A stretch of DNA of 28,151 bases, taken from assembly GCA_934101685.1 (NCBI GenBank), contig CAKORZ010000010.1:1-28151 (forward strand), in the 5' to 3' direction. This document shows positions 8,934 to 16,611 of this stretch, piece after piece (the first letter of the stretch is position 1; each line of letters opens with the position of its first letter). This stretch comes from an uncultured Bacilli bacterium (GTDB lineage Bacteria; Bacillota_I; Bacilli_A; RFN20; DUOF01). The translations under genes were made by a program, and so were the position numbers. A model generated the notes under the pieces. It made no database searches. It was given only the letters and a program-made list of their open reading frames with translations, and was not told where the DNA came from.

Positions 8934-9647
8934 ATGCGAATATTTAATAAAATATTAAAAATATTATTTGTGCTAATTTTTATATTTAGCGTATGTTTTA
9001 ATGTAATACTAGGATTTTCTAGTGATTATTCATTAGCGTTCAAAGATGATGAAGTTAAAAGAAGACAACTTGGCAATAGAGCTGCACTTCAAATTCAAAA
9101 CGCTACTAAATTTACTTTTGAAGATTATGATAATGAAAATAAAACTAAAGCTATTGTTTCTTGTGTAAAAGACAATGAGAAAACAGAAGGCACTTTAACT
9201 TGTGAACAAATAACCTATGTTTACAATGACTCTAAAGAAGTTGTAAAAACAGTATATTTTCCTAATGATGGTTATAAATATGTTGTAGAAGGCGATACTA
9301 AAACCAAAGAAAAAGTAAGTAGTTCTGTTGTTATAAATTATGCTGCTAATTTATATATGGGTGCTGCTATTTATTTGTACTATATGATTTATGATACTGA
9401 GAATCCTAGCCAAACTGAAGTTAGTGATTTTAAAACAAAACTTCATTTTAGTTTCAATAAATTCTCACTAACAAGAAATGTTGCTTTTAAGATTAAGCAA
9501 TCTGAAACAGAAGCATTAACAGCTAATCTAGTATTTAATAATAATGACAAATTGCTATCAATGAAAAGCGAAAATAATGAACTTAGTATAAAGTATGATA
9601 CTACTAAATTTAATTTCCCTTCATTCGATTCATTTGTAGAGGCATAA
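8934..9647 (+). CDS. Membrane-anchored exported protein, first of a paralogous pair
   Basis: I do not recognise the family. The frame opens at a GTG at 8898, but the ATG at 8934 with AGAGGAGAGG in front is the clear start, giving 237 aa. The N-terminus is a signal-anchor (MRIFNKILKILFVLIFIFSV). The rest is polar, rich in Lys, Asp and Thr with many alternating patterns, so an exposed mostly beta-sheet domain is likely. A second hydrophobic stretch (AANLYMGAAIYLYYMIY) occurs near the middle. There is no lipobox Cys. The next gene, 14 bp downstream, starts and ends with the same sequence pattern, so the two arose by tandem duplication and form an operon. Confidence 0.82.
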   Translation: MRIFNKILKILFVLIFIFSVCFNVILGFSSDYSLAFKDDEVKRRQLGNRAALQIQNATKFTFEDYDNENKTKAIVSCVKDNEKTEGTLTCEQITYVYNDSKEVVKTVYFPNDGYKYVVEGDTKTKEKVSSSVVINYAANLYMGAAIYLYYMIYDTENPSQTEVSDFKTKLHFSFNKFSLTRNVAFKIKQSETEALTANLVFNNNDKLLSMKSENNELSIKYDTTKFNFPSFDSFVEA

Positions 9648-9661
9648 GGGAGGTATAAAAA

Positions 9662-10348
9662 ATGAGAATATTTAAATTTATTTTAAAAATTTTACTTGTA
9701 ATTGTCTTTATTTTCAGTGTTGTATTAAACTTTGTTTTAGTTGGATCTTCTAATGGTTCTTTAGTATTTAAATATAACCAAGATAAGTTATCAGCATTGG
9801 CTGAAACATCTAATAACACTTTAGAAAAATTCCTAGATGGAAAAAGTAATAAAACAATTTCATTTAATGTTACTTCTTCAAATGAAACTTTAAATTATAG
9901 TTTCTATGTTGATAAAGAAGGAAAAATATTTATGGAGGCTGTTTCTACTAAAGATGATAAAACAGTTACAGAATACTATCAAAACGAAAAATTGTATACA
10001 TTAGATGGTGATTCAAAAACTTATAAAGATTGTGATGCATTAGCTATGTATAACAATTATTATTCTTTAGTATATTCTTTAACTAATTATAATTTATTAG
10101 AAACTTCAATTGATGAAAATAAAGAAAAAACTAAAATTGATTTTTCTTTCAAGCCTCTCTATGTATTAGGAATTAAATATACTGCTAATGCAACTGATAG
10201 AAAGCTTACTTATAAATATGACTTAAAAGGTAACTTAAGAGTTGTTGAGGCTGATTATGAAGATAATGATAAAGATTATAAGTTAACAATTAATTATTCT
10301 AATAAAGCATTAAAAATGCCTGATTTTAGCGACTTTAGTGCTAAATAA
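9662..10348 (+). CDS. Membrane-anchored exported protein, second of a paralogous pair
   Basis: This 228-aa protein is a diverged copy of the protein encoded at 8934-9647. It shares the N-terminal anchor pattern MRIF-x2-ILKIL, the following SS-x2-SL-x-FK, and a C-terminal ending with a Pro-x-Phe-x-x-Phe pattern. Between these the sequences have drifted far, although both are Lys/Asp/Thr/Tyr-rich. The ATG follows GGGAGG 7 nt away. The function is unknown; a lipid- or wall-binding beta domain outside the cell is a guess from composition. A strong promoter for helD starts 20 bp after its stop, with no terminator seen between. Confidence 0.82.
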   Translation: MRIFKFILKILLVIVFIFSVVLNFVLVGSSNGSLVFKYNQDKLSALAETSNNTLEKFLDGKSNKTISFNVTSSNETLNYSFYVDKEGKIFMEAVSTKDDKTVTEYYQNEKLYTLDGDSKTYKDCDALAMYNNYYSLVYSLTNYNLLETSIDENKEKTKIDFSFKPLYVLGIKYTANATDRKLTYKYDLKGNLRVVEADYEDNDKDYKLTINYSNKALKMPDFSDFSAK

Positions 10349-10367
10349 ATATTTGTAATAATTTTTA

Positions 10368-10396
10368 TTGACATGCATATTTATATGTTATAGAAT
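10368..10396 (+). promoter_or_regulatory. Strong sigma-A promoter for helD
   Basis: A consensus TTGACA (10368-10373), 17 bp, then TAGAAT (10391-10396). Transcription should begin near 10403, giving a leader of about 80 nt before the helD ATG. It is the best -35 box in the window. Confidence 0.85.
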
Positions 10397-10427
10397 AATT
10401 GCACGTTCAATCTTAAATAACACTTAT

Positions 10428-10480
10428 AACCCCCGGTGGTGGGACCTAACGATATTCTAGGTCTCAAAGGGGGGTTTTTT
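10428..10480 (+). terminator. Terminator-attenuator abutting the helD start codon
   Basis: The outer stem AACCCCC (10428-10434) pairs with GGGGGTT (10470-10476). Inside it, GGGACCTA (10441-10448) pairs with TAGGTCTC (10458-10465) with one G-U pair and a 9-nt loop. An internal loop of GGTGGT opposite AAAG joins the stems. Six T residues (10475-10480) follow, and the ATG is at 10482. The only possible ribosome binding site, GGGGGG at 10469-10474, is the 3' arm of the stem, so the fold would both end transcription and hide the site. I found no obvious antiterminator fold and no upstream ORF with a ribosome binding site. I do not recognise a known riboswitch class. Confidence 0.75.
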
Positions 10481-10481
10481 A

Positions 10482-12572
10482 ATGTTAGAAGAGAAGAAAT
10501 ATTTAGGAAAGGTGCTAGGAATTATCGATGATCGTTTGTTGCAAAACAAAAAAAGAATTTCCGATTTACTAGTACAATTAAAACGTGGAGATGATGATGA
10601 AGATAACTTATTTTCCATGAATGAAACATTTATTGGAATTTATTTAGGAGAAAATGCTTCATTAGAAAGGCATAGGGATTGTCCTTACTTCGCTAGGATA
10701 GATTTTAAGGAAAATGGTGACACAGAAAAGAAATATTATTTAGGAAAAGCTGGATTAATAGATAATGACGCTAACCAGTATATAGTCGATTGGAGATCAC
10801 CTATAGCAAACCTATATTACGATAGTGCCTTAGGTAACACAGCATATGCCTCAAATGGTAAAACATATGAAGGAAACTTAAGTTTAAAAAGAGTGTTTAA
10901 CATAAAAGATGCTAATCTTGAAAGTTATATGGATGTTAATAACACCAGTGATGATGATTTGTTGAAGCCATATCTTGGAGTAAATACTGATAGTAAAATA
11001 AAAAATATAGTTACTTCAATTCAAAAAGAACAAAATAGCATTATAAGAGACCCATTAAACAAGAACTTGATAGTTCAAGGAGTTGCAGGTAGTGGTAAAA
11101 CAACAGTAATGCTGCACAGGATATCTTTTCTTGCCTATAATGAAAAGGATAATTATAAGACTAATCAATACATGGTAATAAGCCCTAATAACTTGTTTAG
11201 TGATTATATGAGTGCTATTCTTCCTGATCTAGAAGTTGGAGAAGTAAAACAAATAACCCTAGAAGACTTAGCAGTTGAATACTTAAACTTTAAAAGTAAA
11301 CTTACAATAATACCTAGAAGCAAAACAAGCACATACGATGAAATAGCGCATTTCAAATCTAGTAAAACAATGAAAGAATTATTAGACAAATATTTATTTA
11401 ATATAACCATGAATATCTTTAGTAAAGATTTAAAAAAGGATAGCATAGTTATTATAGAAAAAGAAAAACTTCTTGAATTATACAATAAATTTGATAAAGA
11501 ACCATTAAAAATAAAAATAGAAAAATTGCATAATACCATTTATAAATATAGTCAAGATGAAGCATTTAGCATTATAAGAAACATCAATAAACAATTTGAC
11601 TCTTTAATTAAAGTAGAAAAAGCTCTAGATAAAAGAAAACAATTAATAAAGAAAAGTCATGAAATTAAAAATGTTTTAGTAAAAGATATTAAAAACATAA
11701 TCAAAGATTACTTTAAAGATTTTAAATTTAACACATTAGAATTATACAAAGAATTTATAAAAACAATTGATTATGAAGAGTTAGTGACTTCTACATTAAA
11801 TAACTTAAATAAAAGAAAAGTAGATTTTGATGACTTAGCATCATTAATATACATAAATGAATACTTATTAGGCGCTAAAGAATATAACAAATATATTTCT
11901 GTTAGTATAGATGAAGCTCAAGATTTAGGATATATGCATTATGCTGCTTTAAAGAAACTATTTAAATACACTAATTTCAGTATTTATGGCGATTTATCAC
12001 AATCAATATATGCTTATAGAGGGATTGAATCTTGGGATGAAGTTAAAGAATTAGTTGAAGGCAATAATGATATAAAATACTTAGCTAAATCTTACAGAAC
12101 TACCATAGAAATAATGAACTTTGCAAACAAAATATTAAGTCACTTAAATGTTTCTTTAGCAGAACCTGTTATTAGGCATGGGAAAGAAGTAGTTACTATA
12201 AAGCCAAGCAATAAAATACAATACATAAAAGATAAAATAAAAGGATTTAAAGATAAAGGTTATAAAAGTATTGCTCTTATATGTAAAGATGAAAAAATGG
12301 TTAATGAATATTATAATAGTTTAAAAGATGAAATTAATATTAATAAACTAGATGAAAACAGTACATCATATGATGGTGGTATCTGTGTCTTACCAATTTC
12401 ACTTGCTAAAGGATTAGAATTTGATGCTGTTATTGTTAGTGAAGTAAATAACGCAAATTATTCTAAAGATAATATATTAGATATGAAATTACTATATGTA
12501 GCGTTAACAAGAGCCTTACATGAATTAGAAGTTTTATACGATACTGATTTATGTGATATTTTAAAATATTAA
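10482..12572 (+). CDS. helD: HelD-type RNA polymerase recycling ATPase (UvrD-like)
   Basis: HelD uses ATP binding to pry stalled RNA polymerase off nucleic acid. The 696-aa protein (B. subtilis HelD is 774) begins with a charged helical arm (~1-35), the part that enters the polymerase secondary channel in HelD structures. This is followed by the family segment YIVDWRSPIANLYYD. Walker A is VQGVAGSGKTTVMLHR (~Lys206). Walker B is SIDEAQDLG (~478), then GDLSQSIYAYRG, and LAKGLEFDAVIVSE and YVALTRA near the end. GVAGSGKT and the WRSPI block distinguish it from PcrA, which is also in this window. It is controlled by a strong promoter plus the terminator hairpin that touches its ATG. Confidence 0.93.
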   Translation: MLEEKKYLGKVLGIIDDRLLQNKKRISDLLVQLKRGDDDEDNLFSMNETFIGIYLGENASLERHRDCPYFARIDFKENGDTEKKYYLGKAGLIDNDANQYIVDWRSPIANLYYDSALGNTAYASNGKTYEGNLSLKRVFNIKDANLESYMDVNNTSDDDLLKPYLGVNTDSKIKNIVTSIQKEQNSIIRDPLNKNLIVQGVAGSGKTTVMLHRISFLAYNEKDNYKTNQYMVISPNNLFSDYMSAILPDLEVGEVKQITLEDLAVEYLNFKSKLTIIPRSKTSTYDEIAHFKSSKTMKELLDKYLFNITMNIFSKDLKKDSIVIIEKEKLLELYNKFDKEPLKIKIEKLHNTIYKYSQDEAFSIIRNINKQFDSLIKVEKALDKRKQLIKKSHEIKNVLVKDIKNIIKDYFKDFKFNTLELYKEFIKTIDYEELVTSTLNNLNKRKVDFDDLASLIYINEYLLGAKEYNKYISVSIDEAQDLGYMHYAALKKLFKYTNFSIYGDLSQSIYAYRGIESWDEVKELVEGNNDIKYLAKSYRTTIEIMNFANKILSHLNVSLAEPVIRHGKEVVTIKPSNKIQYIKDKIKGFKDKGYKSIALICKDEKMVNEYYNSLKDEININKLDENSTSYDGGICVLPISLAKGLEFDAVIVSEVNNANYSKDNILDMKLLYVALTRALHELEVLYDTDLCDILKY

Positions 12573-12584
12573 GTTATCGATAAA

Positions 12585-12614
12585 TTTACAAAGAAAACGA
12601 ATATTTATTATAAT
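12585..12614 (+). promoter_or_regulatory. Promoter for the histidine phosphatase gene
   Basis: TTTACA (12585-12590), an 18-bp spacer and a consensus TATAAT (12609-12614), ending 25 bp before the start codon at 12640. Confidence 0.65.
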
Positions 12615-12639
12615 ATTATTGTTTTGAGGAGGAATAGTT

Positions 12640-13173
12640 ATGTTATATTTTGTTAGACATGGTCAAACCGATGACAATAAAAACGGTAATCTTTTAACTG
12701 GATGGGTTGATACTCCACTAAATCAAACAGGAATTAAGCAAGCAAAGGAAGCTGCTTTAAAGCTTAAAGATACTCACATAGATATTTGTTATTGCTCTCC
12801 TTTAAGCAGGGCTAGAATGACTATGGAAGAGATAAAAAAATATCATCCTAATCTTAATGTTATTTTTGATGAACGTTTAAAAGAAAGATATTATGGAGAA
12901 CTTACTGGTACACCTGCAGAAAATTTACCATTTGCTAGATGGGATGGAAAAGCTAAAATCCCAGAATCAATGGAATCTATTGAGCATTTATATAATAGAG
13001 TAAAAAAATTTTATGATGAGATATTAGCAAAAGAAAAAGGTAAAGATGTATTAGTAGTTGCTCATAGTGGTGTAGGAAGAGCTACTTACTATTACTATAA
13101 TGGTTTACCTGAAGATATGAATTTTACTCCAGCTGATATAAAGAATGCCGAAGTATATACTTATAAAAATTAA
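12640..13173 (+). CDS. Histidine phosphatase family protein (phosphoglycerate-mutase-like)
   Basis: The 177-aa protein is a branch-1 histidine phosphatase. The phospho-acceptor motif is VRHGQT (His7), followed by GWVDTPLNQTGIKQA, the acid-rich segment DERLKERYYGELTG, and the second catalytic His142 in VVAHSGVGR. Members include small-molecule phosphatases such as CobC and GpmB-like enzymes. It is shorter than true cofactor-dependent phosphoglycerate mutase (~230-250 aa), so a phosphatase role is more likely. The substrate is not predictable from sequence. The start has an excellent GAGGAGG site. It has its own promoter and is followed by a terminator, so it is monocistronic. Confidence 0.93.
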   Translation: MLYFVRHGQTDDNKNGNLLTGWVDTPLNQTGIKQAKEAALKLKDTHIDICYCSPLSRARMTMEEIKKYHPNLNVIFDERLKERYYGELTGTPAENLPFARWDGKAKIPESMESIEHLYNRVKKFYDEILAKEKGKDVLVVAHSGVGRATYYYYNGLPEDMNFTPADIKNAEVYTYKN

Positions 13174-13199
13174 TAATATATTTTATTAAAAATGATATG

Positions 13200-13243
13200 A
13201 CTAAAAACGCATAATTTTTTAATATGCATTTTTAGTTTTTTTT
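13200..13243. terminator. Intrinsic terminator between convergent phosphatase and Fic genes
   Basis: Arms at 13200-13213 and 13223-13236 pair over 14 bp with one C-A mismatch. A run of eight T residues (13236-13243) follows on the plus strand and overlaps the end of the Fic gene. It terminates the phosphatase transcript and may also act on the Fic transcript. Confidence 0.8.
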
Positions 13244-14174
13244 AAACTCTTATATATCCATATTTTTTTAAAAACTCTTTTATTGATTTTTCATCTTTTC
13301 CCTCATAATAATAAATAAGTAACTTTTTGTAATCTTCAACTTTTTCATTTGGTATTACAATCAATCCTTTTGCTTTTGAAATTAAAAAATGATTAGCGAA
13401 GATTACGGCTGTTCGCTTATTACCATCAATAAAAATCTGTTTTTTCATTATATACAGCAATAGTTCAATGGCTTTATCTACATCATCAATTTCTAATGCA
13501 AATAAGTCATTTAACTCTTCTTTTATTGCGCTTTCTATTGGAAGTTCTGGTTTCCATTTTGTTCCGCCTATGCTAACTGAAGTAGAACGAATGCAACCCG
13601 CATTATAATAAAAACCTTCTTCTATAAGTTTATTTATTTCACAAAGTAAAGCATAATTTGTTGGACTTGTTATGACATCTTTATTCAAAATAAACTCCCA
13701 CGCATGTTTTAAATTTATCACTTTTAATATATCGTTAGCAGTCATATTGTTAACCATGCCACCTTCAATAATCGTTTCTGTATTAGCATAAGTTGTTGCA
13801 ATTCCTTCTAACACTGCTTGCTTATAAATAGTATCTACCAAATGTTTCTTTGCAAAGTCTATATTTAAAGCAACATTATTAGGGAGTTCTTTTTCCGTAT
13901 ATCCTAATAATCTTAATTCTTTATCTATTCGTTTAATTTCTTTCTTCGCTGTTTTTGCTTTTATAGAGTTATTAAGTATCAAATTATATAAATCATCACT
14001 AAATTCACCAGCATACTTTGTTAATGCAATTCCATCCTCTCGAAAGTGGACGTAAATATATTTTTTATTATCTTTTTCTCTTATTTCAATAGAACCATAA
14101 ATTAAATTTTTTAATTCTTTTGAAAGTAAATCTTTTTGATTTAATAATGCTAAAATGTTTTCTCTATTTTCCAT
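13242..14174 (-). CDS. Fic/Doc-family protein with the catalytic His replaced by Gln
   Basis: Fic enzymes transfer AMP or other phosphate-containing groups to protein hydroxyls, using the motif HxFx(D/E)GN(G/K)R. This 310-aa protein has QIFIDGNKRTA at 246-256. All of the motif is kept except the His that acts as general base, which is Gln246 (codon CAG). The flap region RSTSVSIGGT (196-205) is family-typical. TIIEGG (134-139) resembles the autoinhibitory (S/T)xxxE(G/N) motif, but the Ser/Thr position is Glu133. The first ~100 residues form a separate domain with KKYIYVHFREDG. The ATG follows GGAGG. Either the enzyme is inactive and acts by binding, or it uses another base. It could be a chromosomal or mobile-element-derived regulator. 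Confidence 0.88.
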   Translation of the reverse strand: MENRENILALLNQKDLLSKELKNLIYGSIEIREKDNKKYIYVHFREDGIALTKYAGEFSDDLYNLILNNSIKAKTAKKEIKRIDKELRLLGYTEKELPNNVALNIDFAKKHLVDTIYKQAVLEGIATTYANTETIIEGGMVNNMTANDILKVINLKHAWEFILNKDVITSPTNYALLCEINKLIEEGFYYNAGCIRSTSVSIGGTKWKPELPIESAIKEELNDLFALEIDDVDKAIELLLYIMKKQIFIDGNKRTAVIFANHFLISKAKGLIVIPNEKVEDYKKLLIYYYEGKDEKSIKEFLKKYGYIRV

Positions 14175-14185
14175 AAATCCTCCAA

Positions 14186-14294
14186 TGTGAACTTTTTAAA
14201 ACAAAAACTCGTAATTTTGTTTCACACTTTTATTTTAGCACAAAATTTAAAATGTGAAACATTTTTTCAATATTTTCTTTAATTTGTTTCACAC
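14186..14294. repeat. Four phased GTTTCACA-type repeats upstream of the Fic gene
   Basis: Copies are TGTGAAC (14186-14192), TGTTTCACAC (14218-14227), TGTGAAAC (14253-14260) and TGTTTCACAC (14285-14294). Orientation alternates, and centre-to-centre spacing is about 33, 34 and 33 bp. A minus-strand -10 candidate, TAAAAT (14232-14237), places its -35 in the third copy. The first copy touches the ribosome binding site of the Fic gene. This looks like an operator array for the Fic gene. The tgt promoter lies to the right: a TATGAT -10 at 14409-14414 with a weak -35. The rest of 14295-14400 shows only AT-rich sequence. Confidence 0.55.
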
Positions 14295-14436
14295 TAAAAG
14301 TTCTTTCAATATAAAAACAACCTTTGCTTATTTATGTTTTAATTTATATAATAAATTATATTTCTAGTTAATTTATTTTTATATCTTTATCTTTTATGAG
14401 ATTTAGAGTATGATATAAAGGCTAGGAAGTGATTTA

Positions 14437-15579
14437 ATGGAAAATAAAGAATTTTATTTAGAAATAAAACATGTTTGTAAACAAACTGGAGCAAGGTATG
14501 GTATTTTGCATACTCCTCATGGTGATGTAGAAGTTCCTATGTTTATGCCTGTTGGTACTTTAGCTACAGTAAAATACTTGTCTCCAGAAGAAATAAAGGG
14601 AGTAGGAGCAGGAGTTATACTTGCTAATACATATCATTGTTGGTTAAGACCTGGTGAAGATGTAGTAGCTAATGCTGGTGGACTTCAAAAATTTATGCAT
14701 TATGATGGGCCTATGTTAACTGATTCAGGTGGGTTTCAAGTTTTTTCTTTAAGTAAAACACGTAAGATTACTGAAGAAGGAGTTACTTTTAAATCTCATT
14801 TAGATGGTTCTAAACTATTTTTATCTCCTGAAAAATCTATTGAAATACAAAATAAATTAGGAGCAGATATTATTATGAGCTTTGATGAATGTCCTCCTTA
14901 TCCTTGTGATTATGAATACATGAAAAATAGTGTTGAAAGAACACTTAGATGGGCTGCAAGAGGTAAGGCAGTGCACAATAATCCTAAACAAGCTTTATTT
15001 GGTATTGTTCAAGGTGGAGAATTTGAAGATTTAAGAAAGATGAGCGCTACTAAACTTGCTGAAATGGATTTTCCTGGATATTCAATTGGTGGAACTAGTG
15101 TAGGCGAAACTAAAGAAGTCCTTTATAAAATGTTAGACTACAGTGTTCCTTATTTACCTAAAGATAAACCTCGTTACTTAATGGGAGTAGGATCTTATGA
15201 TGCTATACTTGAAGGTATAATGAGAGGTATTGATATGTTTGATTGTGTATTACCTACTAGAATAGCTAGGCATGGTGCTTTAATGACTAGTGAAGGCAGA
15301 CTTAATATTAGAGATAAAAAGAATGAATATGATTTAAGACCAATAGATGAGAAATGTGATTGCTATACTTGTAAAAATTATACTAGAAGTTATTTAAGAC
15401 ATCTTTATAAATGTGATGAAGGATTAGGAAAAAGACTTCTTTCTATTCATAATTTAAGATTTTTAGTTAAATTAATGGAAGATGCTAGAGAAGCAATTAA
15501 ACAAGATAGATTTGGTGATTTTAAAAACGAATTTTTTGAAAAATATGGATTAAATACTACTAATCCAAGAGGCTTTTAA
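14437..15579 (+). CDS. tgt: tRNA-guanine transglycosylase
   Basis: Tgt swaps guanine-34 of tRNAs with GUN anticodons for preQ1 (or, in some bacteria, queuine). The 380-aa length is normal. Asp96 lies in LTDSGGFQVFSL, and the nucleophile Asp269 in MFDCVLPTRIARHG. The zinc site is Cys307, Cys309, Cys312 and His338, with the same spacing as the Zymomonas enzyme. The start follows AGGAAGTG. It is the first gene of tgt-queA-queH, with queA one base after its stop. No preQ1 riboswitch is seen upstream, and no preQ0/preQ1 synthesis gene (queCDEF) lies nearby. Confidence 0.98.
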   Translation: MENKEFYLEIKHVCKQTGARYGILHTPHGDVEVPMFMPVGTLATVKYLSPEEIKGVGAGVILANTYHCWLRPGEDVVANAGGLQKFMHYDGPMLTDSGGFQVFSLSKTRKITEEGVTFKSHLDGSKLFLSPEKSIEIQNKLGADIIMSFDECPPYPCDYEYMKNSVERTLRWAARGKAVHNNPKQALFGIVQGGEFEDLRKMSATKLAEMDFPGYSIGGTSVGETKEVLYKMLDYSVPYLPKDKPRYLMGVGSYDAILEGIMRGIDMFDCVLPTRIARHGALMTSEGRLNIRDKKNEYDLRPIDEKCDCYTCKNYTRSYLRHLYKCDEGLGKRLLSIHNLRFLVKLMEDAREAIKQDRFGDFKNEFFEKYGLNTTNPRGF

Positions 15580-15580
15580 T

Positions 15581-16600
15581 ATGAAAACTAGTGATTTTGA
15601 TTATTATTTACCAGAGGAGTTAATTGCACAAACTCCTTTAAAGGATAGAAGTTCTTCTAGACTTATGGTTTTAAATAAAAAAACAGGAAAAATAGAACAT
15701 AAACATTTTTATGATATCGTTGATTATTTAAATAAAGGTGATATTTTAGTTAGAAATAATACTAAAGTTATACCTGCTAGAATATTTGGAGTAAAAGAGG
15801 GAACTGGTGCAAAAGTTGAAGTACTTCTTTTAAAGCAAATTGAAGACACTTATGAATGCTTAGTTGGGAATGCAAAAGTAGTAAAAGTAGGAACTGTTAT
15901 TAATTTTAGTGATAAACTTAAAGCTACTTGTTTAGAAGTTAAAGATGAAGGTATTAGAATTTTAAAATTTGAATGTGAGGGAATTTTTCTAGAGGTATTA
16001 AATGAAATTGGGAATATGCCATTACCTCCTTATATCAAAAAGTCTTTACTAGATAAAGATAGATATCAAACAGTATATGCAAAATATAATGGTAGTGCTG
16101 CAGCTCCCACTGCTGGGCTACATTTTACTGATGAAATATTTAAAAAATTAAAAGAAAAAGGTGTAGAGGTATTAGATGTTACTTTACATGTAGGACTTGG
16201 TACTTTTAGGCCTGTTAAAGTTGATGATGTTACTAATCATAAAATGCATAAAGAAGAGTACTTTATGAGTAAAGAAGTAGCAGATGAACTTAATAAAGCT
16301 AAAAAAGAAGGAAGAAGAATTATAAGTGTAGGTACTACTTCTACTAGAGTACTTGAAACTGTTATGAGTAAATATGGTGAATTCAAGGAATGTCATGAAG
16401 AGAGTGATATCTTTATTTATCCTGGATATGAATTTAAAGCAATTGATGCTTTAATTACTAACTTCCATTTACCTAAATCTACTCTAATAATGCTTGTTAG
16501 TGCACTTGCTAGTAAAGAAATTATTTTGAATGCATATAATGAAGCAGTTAAAGAAAAATATCGTTTCTTTTCTTTTGGAGATGCAATGTTTATTAAATAG
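15581..16600 (+). CDS. queA: S-adenosylmethionine:tRNA ribosyltransferase-isomerase QueA
   Basis: QueA moves the ribose of S-adenosylmethionine onto preQ1-modified tRNA to make epoxyqueuosine. The 339-aa protein has the family blocks: YYLPEELIAQTPLKDRSSSRL at the start (residues 8-28), VRNNTKVIPARIFG, AAPTAGLHFTDE, LHVGLGTFRPV, SVGTTSTRVLE and ITNFHLPKSTLIMLVSA. It starts one base after the tgt stop with only a weak ribosome binding site, so translation is probably coupled to tgt. The next gene, queH, completes the pathway. Confidence 0.98.
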   Translation: MKTSDFDYYLPEELIAQTPLKDRSSSRLMVLNKKTGKIEHKHFYDIVDYLNKGDILVRNNTKVIPARIFGVKEGTGAKVEVLLLKQIEDTYECLVGNAKVVKVGTVINFSDKLKATCLEVKDEGIRILKFECEGIFLEVLNEIGNMPLPPYIKKSLLDKDRYQTVYAKYNGSAAAPTAGLHFTDEIFKKLKEKGVEVLDVTLHVGLGTFRPVKVDDVTNHKMHKEEYFMSKEVADELNKAKKEGRRIISVGTTSTRVLETVMSKYGEFKECHEESDIFIYPGYEFKAIDALITNFHLPKSTLIMLVSALASKEIILNAYNEAVKEKYRFFSFGDAMFIK

Positions 16601-16611
16601 GAGTTGTAGTT

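Noticed and set aside
10434..10450. GGTGGTGGGACC in the helD leader as a T-box motif
   Set aside because: The leader is only about 80 nt, too short for a T-box specifier domain, and the sequence does not match the conserved T-box core.
13242..14174. Type II toxin-antitoxin module (Fic/Doc with antitoxin)
   Set aside because: No small partner gene adjoins it, the catalytic His is absent, and the protein is longer than Doc toxins.
14295..14436. preQ1 riboswitch upstream of tgt
   Set aside because: I looked for the short preQ1 aptamer pattern and saw only AT-rich sequence with no C-rich loop and paired stem.
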